The position numbers and the translations under genes were made by a program. 64,000 nt of DNA from Anarhynchus alexandrinus (taxonomy: Eukaryota > Chordata > Aves > Charadriiformes > Charadriidae). The DNA lies in assembly GCA_008711295.1 (NCBI GenBank), contig VUYV01000229.1, positions 1,034,738 to 1,098,737 on the forward strand, read 5' to 3'. Under the pieces are notes generated by a model. That model had not been told where the DNA came from and searched no databases. It was given only the letters and a program-made list of their open reading frames with translations. Positions 63,869-64,000 of this stretch are shown piece by piece (the stretch's first letter is position 1; each line of letters opens with the position of its first letter).

Positions 63869-64000
63869 ATTGATAATGAGCTTAATCAATGATTAATTGA
63901 CTGTAGAACCAAATCCAGCCCTGCATGGGGAGTGCTGTCATACCAGCAATACAATTATCGCAGCATAAGAGTGGGTATTAAGCTTAACATATTTGTCATG
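63869..64000. other. noncoding flank at window edge
   Basis: AT-rich sequence with TGATTGATAATGAG and CAATGATTAATTGA, and no recognisable feature. The CR1 fragment does not clearly continue into it. Confidence 0.5.

Noticed and set aside
1..64000. CRISPR arrays, operons, phage or plasmid features
   Set aside because: No regularly spaced repeats, ribosome binding sites or long frames. The sequence is vertebrate in character.

Overview
The window looks like sauropsid nuclear DNA, most likely from a bird. It is AT-rich (about 37-40% GC by eye) and poor in repeats. The repeats that can be recognised are CR1-type LINE fragments, several matching the reverse-transcriptase and 3' regions of avian, crocodilian and turtle CR1 elements, plus two relics resembling MIR SINEs. 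All family matches were made by eye against remembered consensus sequences. Nothing was computed or searched.

No protein-coding gene, rRNA, tRNA or other known RNA gene could be supported. The longest open frames are about 130 codons and sit in slightly GC-richer patches. None resembles a known protein except a short CR1 reverse-transcriptase frame at the right edge. The window therefore reads as intergenic or deep-intronic DNA.

Layout: 1-13.2 kb is unique noncoding DNA with a small CpG-rich patch (11.07-11.35 kb) and a TGACG-type pentamer array (10.2 kb). 13.3-14.26 kb is an old antisense CR1 LINE. 14.3-31.6 kb is unique noncoding DNA containing a diverged pair of collinear sequences of about 180-240 bp at 20.7-20.96 and 22.98-23.23 kb, with a perfect inverted repeat just upstream of the second copy. 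31.7-39.6 kb is noncoding with an inverted repeat and CpG patch near 34.9 kb. CR1 fragments of one lineage lie in opposite orientations at 39.64-39.99 kb (minus) and 45.77-46.49 kb (plus). 47.7-48.1 kb is rich in homeodomain-type TAATTA motifs and has a repeated 19-bp motif, which suggests a conserved regulatory element. MIR-like relics lie at 55.8 and 60.7 kb, a GGTTT-type G/T array beside a CR1 remnant at 58.1-58.4 kb, and the youngest-looking CR1 fragment at 63.37-63.87 kb.

With no genes there is no operon or pathway to describe. The best leads are the duplicated noncoding unit at 20.7/23.0 kb and the TAATTA-rich block at 47.8 kb. Both need cross-species alignment to judge.
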